The notes: generated by a model from the sequence alone, not told the origin. Positions 1 through 7,224 are shown, counted from the stretch's first letter. The stretch is 12,546 nt of DNA from Ichthyophonus hoferi (GCA_002751075.1 NAOQ01000491.1:12087-24632), one strand, 5' to 3'. Made by a program: numbers and translations.

Positions 1-846
1 AGATGGGAAATACTTCCCTTCAACAATAATGCTACTTCTGCAGCCAAATTAGAAACCTTGACCTCAGTCAATAGAGATGAGTTGATTTTATTGTACTGGA
101 TCAGCAATAAACTTGACACTGACCTAAGGGAATTATGTGACACCAACATTTCAACAGCCACCATTTTTGAGCCATACTCAAAGCTCAAGACTTTGTTTGA
201 ACAAAGAGTTTTTATATGAGGTGACTTGGCTCACCAGCTTGTTTATTAACTTCACACAAAATAGATCTGAATCTACAATGGAATTCATATCATGAGCAGA
301 AACAATCCTTTATAACTTGAACACAGCTAATAATATGTATAAATATTTTGACTCTATGATTAGAGACATCTTTGTAACCAAATGGAATGCATTTTACCTT
401 ATCAGCATATTATTATCTCTTGGAGATTAACCCAGGACACAATATTGGGAGCCGTTAAAACAAAATTTAAAAAGTAACCCGTCAAAATGGATTTGCCACG
501 TAAGAAGATAATTTTAACCAAAAGCCACAGGAATCTTAAAAATACGCATGACCGTGAAAGAGGCTTCTTATTCAACACTTCCTGTACCAACTCAACGCTT
601 GCAGAGCAACATAACAAAAAATATGACCTTTTCTGCAAATGGTGTATCCTTTCCAGCATAATATTGTTACCCAAGGGCAAATTAGAAAAAAACAACAGTT
701 CTGTCACCAACAGCCGGATAAACATTACACTAGCTACAACAATGAGGACAGCTCTTATAACAAAGGTCACATTATCTGCTACCATGGCAAAAAATAGTGG
801 TGGCTTTGCTCTTAGCCATGGCTATCACAGCAAATACATTATAACA
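1..846 (+). mobile_element. Ty1/Copia gag remnant, left part of host element 1 (broken)
   Basis: Translation of the + strand gives Gag-like stretches: LILLYWISNKLDTDLREL and ATIFEPYSKLKTLFEQRVF near the start, then an ESTMEF/AETILYNLNT patch around 265-325. These recall the helical Copia Gag with its 'W..L...F' and 'E.V..YI.RAE' regions. Around 765-846 a CYHGKK / GGFALSHGYHSK patch looks like the worn CCHC zinc knuckle that ends Gag. The fragment starts before the window and has no visible 5' LTR. It carries several breaks and is clearly ancient. The sequence stops abruptly at 846, where a smaller LTR element begins, and the same element resumes at 2125 and leads into protease. Copia Gag would form the cytoplasmic virus-like particle. 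The family call rests on the downstream protease more than on Gag itself. Confidence 0.62.
842..846 (+). repeat. Left copy of near-perfect 5-bp target site duplication
   Basis: TAACA directly precedes the left LTR (TGTT at 847), and TAACT directly follows the right LTR (AACA ending at 2124). Four of five bases match. Five bases is the duplication length usual for Copia integration. This supports a single insertion event of the whole 847-2124 unit. Confidence 0.55.
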
Positions 847-1193
847 TGTTGACACAGGAATGTTTAATTAATTTAGATATTTTTATATATACCTATAAAC
901 ATGTAATATTTATTAGCTATTAAAAGTAAGCTAGCCAATAGTAGAGATTCTGCGACTACATAGTAAGCCATTTCAAATCATATGTTTTAGGGTCCAAATA
1001 ACATATTGCTTAGGCATTCTGCCTAAGACAAGCCCTGCTGACTTGTTTAATAATAAGAAAAACATGTCTTAGCATATCTGTACTTCGTGTATGCTAAGGG
1101 ACATGTTTACACCTCTTAGTTCGGTATTATCTCTTCTTCTAAAACAAATATAGGCCACAAAAACACTCCTTTCTCTACTTATTATTTACAACA
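847..1193 (+). repeat. Left LTR of the nested element
   Basis: This 347-bp repeat begins TGTTGACACAGGAATG and ends TTATTTACAACA. It shares with 1705-2124 landmarks in the same order: AATATT(T)ATTAGC, CATTTCA.ATCAT, GGGTCCA.ATA, GACTTGTTTA/AACTTGTTTA, ATGTCTTAGCATAT, GTGTATGC, GGTATT.TCTCTTCTT and CTACTTATTATT. An LTR normally carries the promoter and polyadenylation signals of the element. None can be assigned here beyond general AT-richness. Confidence 0.82.
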
Positions 1194-1201
1194 TGGTAAC
1201 A
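1194..1201 (+). other. Primer-binding-site-like sequence
   Basis: TGGTAACA begins one base after the AACA end of the left LTR. It resembles the first eight bases of the common initiator-methionine tRNA primer site of Copia elements (TGGTATCA). Beyond this the match fades into an A-run. Its placement is what makes it persuasive. Confidence 0.5.
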
Positions 1202-1695
1202 AAAAAAGGTTAATTAGTTTATCATGGTCACAAAACTTGGTAATTATACTAAGTCAATGATTCACCAATGCTGAAAATACTTTACCCCAGCCCTACATCT
1301 ATTCATTGACCTCTACATGTAGCGACTAAATTTTATTACACATATACACTGTTTTTAAATCATTTTTTGAACTGTCAATATTTCCAACATCAAAGTGACA
1401 CCAAGGCAACGTTCAAACAATTAGGCAACACCCACATATCACCTTAGCCACAAGCTGCCAAACGCCAGACCCCACAGCCAGAGCAATCAGGAACATTTAA
1501 TATATAGTTCGGTAAACTGTCTTTCATTGTTTTTACATTGGATGCTATGCCACAGTTACTTCTGAATGTCATCAGGAATTATTTAGTTGCTTTAGTGAGC
1601 TACAAGCCTACAGTTAAGTAGTCTCCATGTTAAGGTTCTTTTTATATTTCTTTTTCATATTCTTTATGCCCTAGGTAAAATAATCTGGCTAGGCC
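1202..1695 (+). other. Internal region of nested LTR element without recognisable genes
   Basis: About 490 bp lie between the PBS-like site and the polypurine tract. I checked all three + frames for Gag, protease, integrase and RT motifs and found none. A pyrimidine-rich stretch with several TTTTT/TTCTTTTT runs occupies about 1635-1670, shortly before the purine tract. The lack of coding content is why the element is called TRIM-like or reduced. Confidence 0.5.
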
Positions 1696-1704
1696 AAAGG
1701 GGAG
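1696..1704 (+). other. Polypurine tract of nested element
   Basis: AAAGGGGAG abuts the TGTT start of the right LTR, with GGCC just before it. In Copia elements plus-strand DNA synthesis is primed from a purine run at exactly this position, so the site both supports the LTR call and fixes the element's orientation as +. Confidence 0.72.
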
Positions 1705-2124
1705 TGTTAAAGCAGGAATAATTAATCAATTTAAGTATTTTGTTATATAACTATAAGCATTTAATATTATTAGCAATTATTTTTACATATGTAGCCTGTA
1801 AAAATAGTTAGTGCAATCTATTAATGTTAAATGGTAATCTAAAATGATTTATCAGAATTGAACCAACCAATGGTAACGATCCTGCAACTATATAATAGTT
1901 CATTTCAGATCATGCGTTTTGGGGTCCAGATAGCCTATTGATTAAACATCCTGTCTAAAGCAAGTCTAGCTAACTTGTTTAGTAATAATAAAATATGTCT
2001 TAGCATATTTTACTCTGTGTATGCAAAGGAACACGTTTAAACCCCCCTTGGTTTGGTATTCTCTCTTCTTTTAAACGGATATTGGTCACAGGAACACTCT
2101 TGGTTCTACTTATTATTCCCAACA
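1705..2124 (+). repeat. Right LTR of the nested element
   Basis: This 420-bp repeat begins TGTTAAAGCAGGAATA and ends TTATTCCCAACA. It is collinear with 847-1193 over most of its length but about 70 bp longer. It is flanked on the left by the polypurine tract and on the right by the TAACT copy of the target duplication. The sequence beyond 2124 returns to the interrupted host Copia element. Confidence 0.82.
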
Positions 2125-2129
2125 TAACT
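2125..2129 (+). repeat. Right copy of near-perfect 5-bp target site duplication
   Basis: TAACT follows the AACA end of the right LTR and pairs with TAACA at 842-846, matching at four of five positions. Confidence 0.55.
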
Positions 2130-2690
2130 TACAACCAGGAGGCAATTCAATATAATAACCAAATCAGCACAAATGATTGCATCATGCATCAGTGGATTCA
2201 GCAGAGGTGATCATGCAAAATACGCATGTGGCTGAGGCAAAAAAAATAACTATTGGAATCAGAGACAAGCCAATACCAAGGTGAACTATATTGACATCAA
2301 CCAGCCAATGAACCACCACAGGAGTGCATTTAGCTTCAACAATAAAGGTGCAAACACACTTAAAACACCGATAATGGACAGATCCATCTTATATTTATGG
2401 ACTGTCCCACCCATGCAGCTTTGAAGGGACACACTTTGACACTACCACTTGCGATCTAACACAAGGACATGATATTGTTAGACTTTAGTGCCACAGGGTA
2501 TGCCACTTCAAACACTGCCTCCCTTTATGATGCGAGGCATTGCACTACAAAAAATGAATTGGGGCAATGCTAGATAAGCAAAGGTGTAGGCACTGGGGCC
2601 CTCATTTTGAAAACCATTGTTGATGAAAAAAAACATTATGTCAAACTTGAAAAAGTGGCCATTGTTCCAGAAACCCAGTAAAGAAAATAT
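2125..2690 (+). mobile_element. Ty1/Copia Gag end and protease remnant, right part of host element 1 (broken)
   Basis: After the nested element the + strand resumes Copia-like sequence. Around 2465-2685 the translation contains LLDFSATGYATSNTASLYD, then TTKNELGQ, a GVGTG patch and KKHYVKLEKVAIVPE. This is the order seen in the Copia aspartic protease: active-site Asp region, GxG-containing loop, then the '.L..V..VP' strand that closes the domain. In living elements the protease cuts the Gag-Pol precursor. Resemblance fades after about 2690 and no integrase follows on this strand, so the fragment ends there. It carries several breaks. The protease match is the firmest evidence that 1-846 plus 2125-2690 was one Copia copy later split by the 847-2124 insertion. 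Confidence 0.78.
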
Positions 2691-2779
2691 TTAAAGTTCT
2701 TATATCTTTTCCAATCGTGTTTAGAACCCCTTTTCTATAACTGAGCAGTTGTTTTCAATCTCGGGTATAAGGACATTAG

Positions 2780-3028
2780 GCACAATGCCATAGAGAAATG
2801 GCTCTAAACATGCTTAACAAATATACAGCAACTTTTAATATGGTTATGGGCCCAGTACACTTCCACAGCATTTGTGAAACTATGGCAAACATGCAACAGT
2901 TGGACAACGCACCAATTAGCCAAGCAAAACCAATCAACAATTCAAGAACCAATAGAAATAAAGTGGTCCAACCAATAGGGAAATACCGGATTGGCCAAAC
3001 AAAAAGCACTCAAATCATTGAGATATAA
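2780..3028 (+). CDS. Unassigned coding-like open segment
   Basis: An open frame of about 80 codons runs from just after ACATTAG (an acceptor-like AG at 2778-2779) to a TAA at 3026. It reads AQCHREMALNMLNKYTATF, then FHSICETMANMQQLDNAP, then an Asn/Gln/Lys-rich tail. The run of C-ending codons in TTC CAC AGC and GAC AAC looks coding. In DNA this AT-rich an 80-codon gap in stops is uncommon but not decisive. I recognise no family. It overlaps a second open segment (2979-3260) in another frame, so either one is chance or this is a decayed host gene. The antisense frame over the same bases encodes hydrophobic sequence but is more likely a shadow. Confidence 0.25.
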   Translation, partial: AQCHREMALNMLNKYTATFNMVMGPVHFHSICETMANMQQLDNAPISQAKPINNSRTNRNKVVQPIGKYRIGQTKSTQIIEI

Positions 3029-3260
3029 TTCCTCCCAGGATATAGCCTATCAATCACATCCTGGTATACGACCACAACAACCAATTACATCCTATGCTTC
3101 TACAGAAACCACAGTAATGGACTCATTGCATGCAAGATGGTTACAACCACAACCTCATCCCCCTAATGGGAAGAATTATGAAAATCCAATCATAGTAGAG
3201 ATCACTAATGATAAACTACCAATGACCAGTAGGGAAGTGATAGTTGGAACTAGTGAATGA
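2979..3260 (+). CDS. Unassigned Pro/Gln-rich open segment, possible exon
   Basis: An open frame of about 94 codons ends in TGA at 3258-3260. It includes YNSSQDIAYQSHPGIRPQQP, then TTVMDSLHARWLQPQPHPPN, then YENPIIVEITNDKLPM. The composition is protein-like (Pro, Gln, His, Thr) with acidic and basic residues mixed, and it has no hydrophobic segment. No in-frame ATG lies near the start, so if real it is an internal exon rather than a whole gene. A possible GT donor (CTA|GTGAAT) lies at its end, and a good acceptor (TTTATTACAG) lies about 70 bases downstream at 3310-3319. The two phases are compatible. I cannot assign a family, so function is unknown. Confidence 0.3.
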   Translation, partial: GNTGLAKQKALKSLRYNSSQDIAYQSHPGIRPQQPITSYASTETTVMDSLHARWLQPQPHPPNGKNYENPIIVEITNDKLPMTSREVIVGTSE

Positions 3261-3309
3261 AAAAATATAAAAGAAATCAGAGCCAATTCGCCCAATTTTA
3301 TATTTTAAA

Positions 3310-3405
3310 TTTATTACAGGTATAGATATGGGATTGGATACTTTCATATATGTCCATCCTCCCCATCCCACATCATGCATATTACCTCCTTCCAAAAAGG
3401 TGTAG
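3310..3405 (+). other. Splice-acceptor-like site and short open segment
   Basis: TTTTAAATTTATTACAG followed by GTATAGATATGG is a strong-looking 3' splice signal ending at 3319. The next 85 bases are open in the frame that reads IDMGLDTFIYVHPPHP, then TSCILPPSKK, up to an AAG|GTGTAG donor-like site near 3400. This could be one exon of the same unassigned host gene as the segments on either side. No homology is recognised. Confidence 0.25.
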
Positions 3406-3414
3406 AAGAAGCCC

Positions 3415-3465
3415 CATTTCCATTGGCTTCCTATAAAAGAAGTTAAAATAAGATTTATAGTGTGG
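3415..3465 (+). mobile_element. Possible tiny LINE reverse-transcriptase remnant
   Basis: The frame starting at 3415 reads HFHWLPIKEVKIRFIVW before a stop at 3466. LHWLP(I/V)K.RI.FKI is a well-known conserved string near the end of the reverse-transcriptase domain of CR1/L2-type LINEs. Only about 14 residues match and neither flank extends the match convincingly, although HIT about 11 residues upstream is also typical of that region. Chance is a real possibility. Confidence 0.2.
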
Positions 3466-3681
3466 TAAACCATTCCATGCCTTTGGAGACTGCCAATGAG
3501 AATTTTTTTAAAAAACCAGACTGAGTTAGGGTATGGGAAGACTAAGCAATTGGATGGTGTGCATGTCACTATCTCCCATGAGCCTGTCAACCAGCATATG
3601 ACAACCAATCGTCTGCAGCAGTCACAACCACGCAACATGTCAGGAATGCCACGATCGATGAAGAAAAGAGGATATTATTAG

Positions 3682-3878
3682 TCTACCAATGACCTGTTAA
3701 TATTAGATAATAATTCACCTATGTCTATTCATTCACCATCTCTGTCAACTCATTTGCCACAACATATGATGAATCATGTTGATGTATCGGATGTTTTCAA
3801 CTTGAATGTTGCTAAACGTTTATTTGTATTTTTTATTAATCTAATGATCGTGTCATTTACCATTATTATATTCAGCCA
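3682..3878 (+). CDS. Possible host exon encoding a transmembrane segment
   Basis: This 66-codon open segment begins just after GGATATTATTAG and ends at a textbook 5' splice site, CCA|GTAAGT (3879-3884). It reads STNDLLILDNNSPMSIHSPS, then THLPQHMMNHVDVSDVFNLN, then VAKR, then LFVFFINLMIVSFTIIIF. The last part is an 18-residue uninterrupted hydrophobic run (3820-3873), a good single membrane helix. Basic KR sits on its left side. The Ser/Pro/His-rich leader would be a flexible soluble part. The frame directly upstream (3496-3678) is also open, so the true 5' boundary is unclear. No family is recognised. It looks like part of a single-pass membrane protein, but without a start codon context or a matched next exon it stays a candidate. 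Confidence 0.38.
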
Positions 3879-4237
3879 GTAAGTACATGGATTTAATTAA
3901 TTATAATTGTGCGAAGTACTCAGTCACTGGCCTCTCATTGATTGGTTAATATTTCCGTTTTTCCGTATTTAGAACTATTAATCAATCAAGTTGGATTCAT
4001 TGAGTTAGTAAAAAATTAATACTCCAATCCAATGTCTATATCGATTTGGACAATATAATCATACTGATTAGTATTCAGCACAATCGGCGGAAACCATATA
4101 ACGCCAACTAAGGTCTCACAAAAGGACCGGAAATTATTATGAATAAACGTTCATTTAGCTTGATTGTTTGTTAGTCTTCATTGATTGCTTAGATTTCGAA
4201 ATGAAACAAGATAAACTGCATAGAAAAAATATTTTAA

Positions 4238-4564
4238 GAGGGCGCTTCCTTTGACACCAAAAACTATTTCATGGAGAATTCGTACAGAAAAGAAAAGAAA
4301 AGTAATAAATCTTCCATTGTCTTCAGAGGACACCAAGCCTACAGACGCTATTCCTACCAAGGCGTTTATACCTACGTCGATCCAATATATCAGCCCCTCC
4401 CTTCGTCATTAAGCAGTAGTTCGGACGAATCTATGCGCACTGTATCTACTTTCGACAAGGATATTACTGACATTGGCGACGTTAAACATGATAATATGAA
4501 GTTGTTTAACATGCAAAAACACAACTGCATAAAAAATTATGCACATAAAAGGAATAGAGTATGA
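4238..4564 (+). CDS. Unassigned coding-like segment, Tyr/Ser-rich
   Basis: This is 108 codons without a stop, the longest + strand run in this part of the window. It ends in TGA at 4562-4564, with an internal ATG at 4271. It reads GASFDTKNYFMENSYRKEKK, then VFRGHQAYRRYSYQGVYTYV, then DPIYQPLPSSLSSSSDESMR, then STFDKDITDIGDVKHDNM. Many codons end in C (TAC, TTC, GAC, GGC, GTC), against the AT bias of the flanks, which argues for real coding. It has no membrane segment. A basic patch is followed by a Tyr-rich and then Ser/acidic-rich tail, as in cytoplasmic tails or disordered regions. Splicing from the 3879 donor to an AG at 4239-4240 would instead enter another frame, also open and ending at a TAA near 4408, so the reading frame is not settled. 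The family is unknown. Confidence 0.4.
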   Translation, partial: EGASFDTKNYFMENSYRKEKKSNKSSIVFRGHQAYRRYSYQGVYTYVDPIYQPLPSSLSSSSDESMRTVSTFDKDITDIGDVKHDNMKLFNMQKHNCIKNYAHKRNRV

Positions 4565-4741
4565 AGAGGAGTCTTCCATACATTAATTTTGAATAGAAAA
4601 TAATCTCAGAAACCTACCTCATAAATTCAGGTTTTAAGATGTGAGAAACCAACAACCCCAACAATACCATAGACAGACATTTCACCAACATTGAAGGAAA
4701 ATGTGGAGGAAAAAATATTATACAAGCAACAGATGAAATAA

Positions 4742-5055
4742 TATTTTGGCCCATACAGATGTTGGCATAGTCTCTCCCACAGAAATTCTGCCATCAGCAG
4801 TGGTCAAGGCAATCACAATTGTATCTGTCTTAGTTTTTTAAGTCCGGAAAAGTGAAAAGAATGCCCACATTACAAAAATAAATCAAACTGGGCAAAAGCC
4901 AGAGTCTGTCATCAATATCAGTTACACAAGGGTCAATGCCACCACCAAGCATTTCAGACAAAGCCAAGTGGGCCTTAAGTGGATGAAAATCCGTCTTCCT
5001 GATGAGACTAACATTAACATCAATAATAGGTTTAGGCACCTTTTCTCCATATGTG
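4742..5055 (-). CDS. Unassigned coding-like region, probably a decayed host gene
   Basis: On the minus strand an acceptor-like TTATTTACCTTTAG ends at 5056. It is followed by an open run reading EKVPKPIIDVNVSLIRK, then HPLKAHLALSEMLGGGIDPC, then VTDIDDRLWLLPSL. Close downstream, in a second frame, 4742-4836 reads DTIVIALTTADGRISVGETM, then PTSVWAKILFHLLL. Both parts look protein-like, with balanced charge and hydrophobicity. The change of frame between them means an intron or a decayed gene. The TTADGRISVGET string faintly recalls the N-terminal domain of the enolase (mandelate-racemase) superfamily, but the rest does not follow that fold, so I make no such call. No poly(A) signal or start codon can be tied to it. 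Confidence 0.28.
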
Positions 5056-5344
5056 CTAAAGGTAAATAACATTATAAGCCACACATAACTAGGTCTGTCA
5101 CAGAGACAAATGTCTTCTACAAGGTGAGGCCTGAAGTGATTTTTTTGATTACTGTCTATTTCTGAATAGTGAACCTCACTATCCGAAGGTAACCTGAACC
5201 TCCTAGTCCTAGTAAGGATAACTTTGTAATATGGAAATCTGGTTTAAAAAGATTAATCAAAATCCGTCTCAGTTTTAGCAACTTGTCCATAACTGTTTGG
5301 ATCTCCAATTATATATTTGAACTAGTTAATTTTGCGGGACCAGC

Positions 5345-6080
5345 GGTAATAACAATCACTTGATCAGATCTGTCTTTAAAATATAGTTGCTGTGCTAGAT
5401 ATTCTATAGAAAGCCTATAAACCAACTCTCTAGGTCACTGGCTATAGTAATTATATTTGTGTTTTAATTCTGAAGGAACTGTTGCTTTAATTCGCTTGGA
5501 TATGAATGTGGAAATTGCAAAATAAGAGTGATAAATAAGAGGTAACATATTACGATGTAAATAATAATTATTGGTACTATTTAATGTTAATAAACAGGTC
5601 TCTGAGTTCGGAATGAATGATAGATTTAGATATTGATTATCATATGTGAGTGCTAACAGTGGATTAGACATTATAATAACAGTGTGGTCATTTCATACAT
5701 GCAATGAAATGCAAAGTAGTTATGTTTTACGAGAGCTTCATATTTTTACTACTCATTACCACATATGTGTGAGTCAGTCCTTTATTATTGATTATTTTTT
5801 CCTTTCCTACTTTGATTTATTGCCAGTGCTAACTTTCTAGCTTTTGGTTCACACTTATGCAGCTAGGTTTTAATAACTTAAACTAAGCTAATTATAAATA
5901 TTTATATTGGCCAATACAGCTTATGAAAGATTGCGAAGACATACTAGAGAAGTCTAATTATATTTTAATCAAGCTATATTGGTTGTTTCTTTTTATGACT
6001 CATTAGATAATTCATTGCAGGCAAAGATTATGTATTGACACATCAATCATAGCCACGTGTTCATTTAGAGTTAGCAATTT
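5345..6080. other. AT-rich stretch with no recognisable gene
   Basis: Both strands were read. The longest open frames (about 60-78 codons) have no recognisable motif and an AT-driven Asn/Tyr/Leu/Ile-rich composition expected of chance. This is where the reverse transcriptase of the adjacent minus-strand Copia fragment would be expected. I could not see it, so that fragment appears to stop near 6085. Confidence 0.5.
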
Positions 6081-6379
6081 TTTAACAAACCTTAATGTCC
6101 CTGCTGACGAAAATATGATAGTTCACCCATGTTAACGTTAATATGCATTTTTAGTTATCCTAATAACCTAGTATTACTGCTTCATGTCCTCTTGGAGACA
6201 ACTTGTTTGTGGTCTCAATATTATAACCACAGTTGCACCTGAAAGTGTGAAAACAGTATATTAGTATTTCTCTTTTATGTCACAGATCCCATGTTATTGC
6301 TAACTTGCAAAAACATTTATTTGTAAAAATGTTTAAGGAGAATATTGCAGATTTAATGGCTTTTTCCTAACGTTTTTAA

Positions 6380-6775
6380 GGAAAACCATTTTCTACCAAA
6401 GAGGTTCTGGCCATGGTAAGGAGCGTGTGAATGAGATGCTCACTGATATTGTTTTTTTATAGGTGGTCTGGGGCTGTAGTATAGTGATATACCGCACACT
6501 TCTTCAAATATTCTTTGAAGATTGGGTTAAGATTCTCTGAACTATTGCCAATCACCAAAATAAACAAGGTACATTGTGTTTGGAATTTGTACAAACAACA
6601 TATTGTTAGAAGCAACTAAAGGTTTTCAACTTCCTTCTTATTAAGTAAACACTTAAATACTGAGTGCTCATTTGTAAAATAACTATGTAGGTGAATCCTG
6701 GAAAAAATCCCTTAATGAATCTGGTAATATCACAGTGTATCCTTTCTAACATTCTTGTGGCCGTATTTGTTTTAA
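6380..6775 (-). mobile_element. Copia integrase core of element 2 (fossil part)
   Basis: The minus strand reads RMLERIHCDITRFIKGFFPG around 6725, matching the first catalytic-Asp region of the DDE integrase (LE.IH.DI.GP). Next come YLSVYLIRRKLKTF and then NPIFKEYLKKCAVYHYTTAP (6475-6540), the stretch after the second catalytic region. Last is TLLTMARTSLVENGFP (6385-6430), which corresponds to the 'NRTLL.MAR.ML...P' helix carrying the approach to the third catalytic residue. In a living element this enzyme inserts the cDNA into the genome. Confidence 0.87.
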
Positions 6776-7224
6776 TAGACTTAGGTAGATGCTTGGCTTT
6801 GGATAAGATAAAAATATCTTAAACCTCTTCAGCTCTTCATTTTGAGGCTTTATTTTGATCTTACATGCCAATAAAAAGGTTTTCAGAGGGCCTGGGCCTG
6901 GATGCATAAAATGTGAGTGCTAAGTTACAGAAAAAGCTGGTTTAAGAGTTTTTTCCTCTTGCTGCTCCTTCACACATCTTGCCAAGTCTTCAGTTTCCTT
7001 GTTTTCTGACATGGATAGAGGCTGTTGCGTTTTTGTTCCAGCTTGTACTAATTTTGAGCTCTATCTGGGTCAGATGCTCTTGGCATTTAATTTGTAAAGG
7101 CAGTTGTTTGCTATAGCCCCAGTAAATAAATACATTTTTCTCTTGATATAGTTTGACTTCTTCATCTTTCAATATAGTACTTATCTCATTAACTCATAGA
7201 GCAGGCTGAAGTAATAGACATCTC

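Larger units (their letters stand above)
847..2124 (+). mobile_element. Nested short LTR retrotransposon (TRIM-like or internally reduced Copia-type), broken or non-autonomous
   Basis: Two related terminal repeats (847-1193 and 1705-2124) both begin TGTT, continue CAGGAAT..TTAAT.AATTTA, and end with TTATT...AACA, the usual TG...CA LTR borders. Just inside the left LTR lies TGGTAACA, resembling the start of the initiator-tRNA primer binding site TGGTATCA. Just before the right LTR lies a purine run, AAAGGGGAG. The internal part is only about 510 bp and I recognise no protein domain in it, so the unit depended on proteins made elsewhere or has lost them. By eye the LTRs agree at about four bases in five and differ in length by some 70 bp, so the insertion is old. 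The element sits in the Gag end of another Copia element, whose reading resumes at 2125. It could instead be an LTR pair from a larger, shortened copy. Confidence 0.8.

Noticed and set aside
487-852. Stand-alone 121-codon + strand gene
   Set aside because: It lies within the worn Gag of Copia element 1, ends in the zinc-knuckle area and runs into the LTR border of the nested element. It is a leftover frame, not a separate gene.
2776-3009. Hydrophobic minus-strand protein resembling a membrane protein
   Set aside because: It is antisense to a coding-like + strand segment. The hydrophobicity comes from ATTGG/TTGG triplets opposite the CCAAT-rich strand, and there is no recognisable family.
3216-3638. 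140-codon minus-strand open frame
   Set aside because: Cys/Trp/Phe-rich random-looking translation opposite several + strand segments with better coding character; no motif.
5318-5375. Minus-strand VIVITAGPAKLTSSN resembling the N-terminus of phosphoserine aminotransferase (FGAGPAKLP)
   Set aside because: The match covers about ten residues and nothing after it follows the aminotransferase sequence; too short to call.
6471-6545. tRNA-derived SINE or tRNA gene (A box, hairpin, B box on the + strand)
   Set aside because: The minus strand reads NPIFKEYLKKCAVYHYTTAP here, continuous with Copia integrase on both sides. The T-arm does not pair and no acceptor stem forms.
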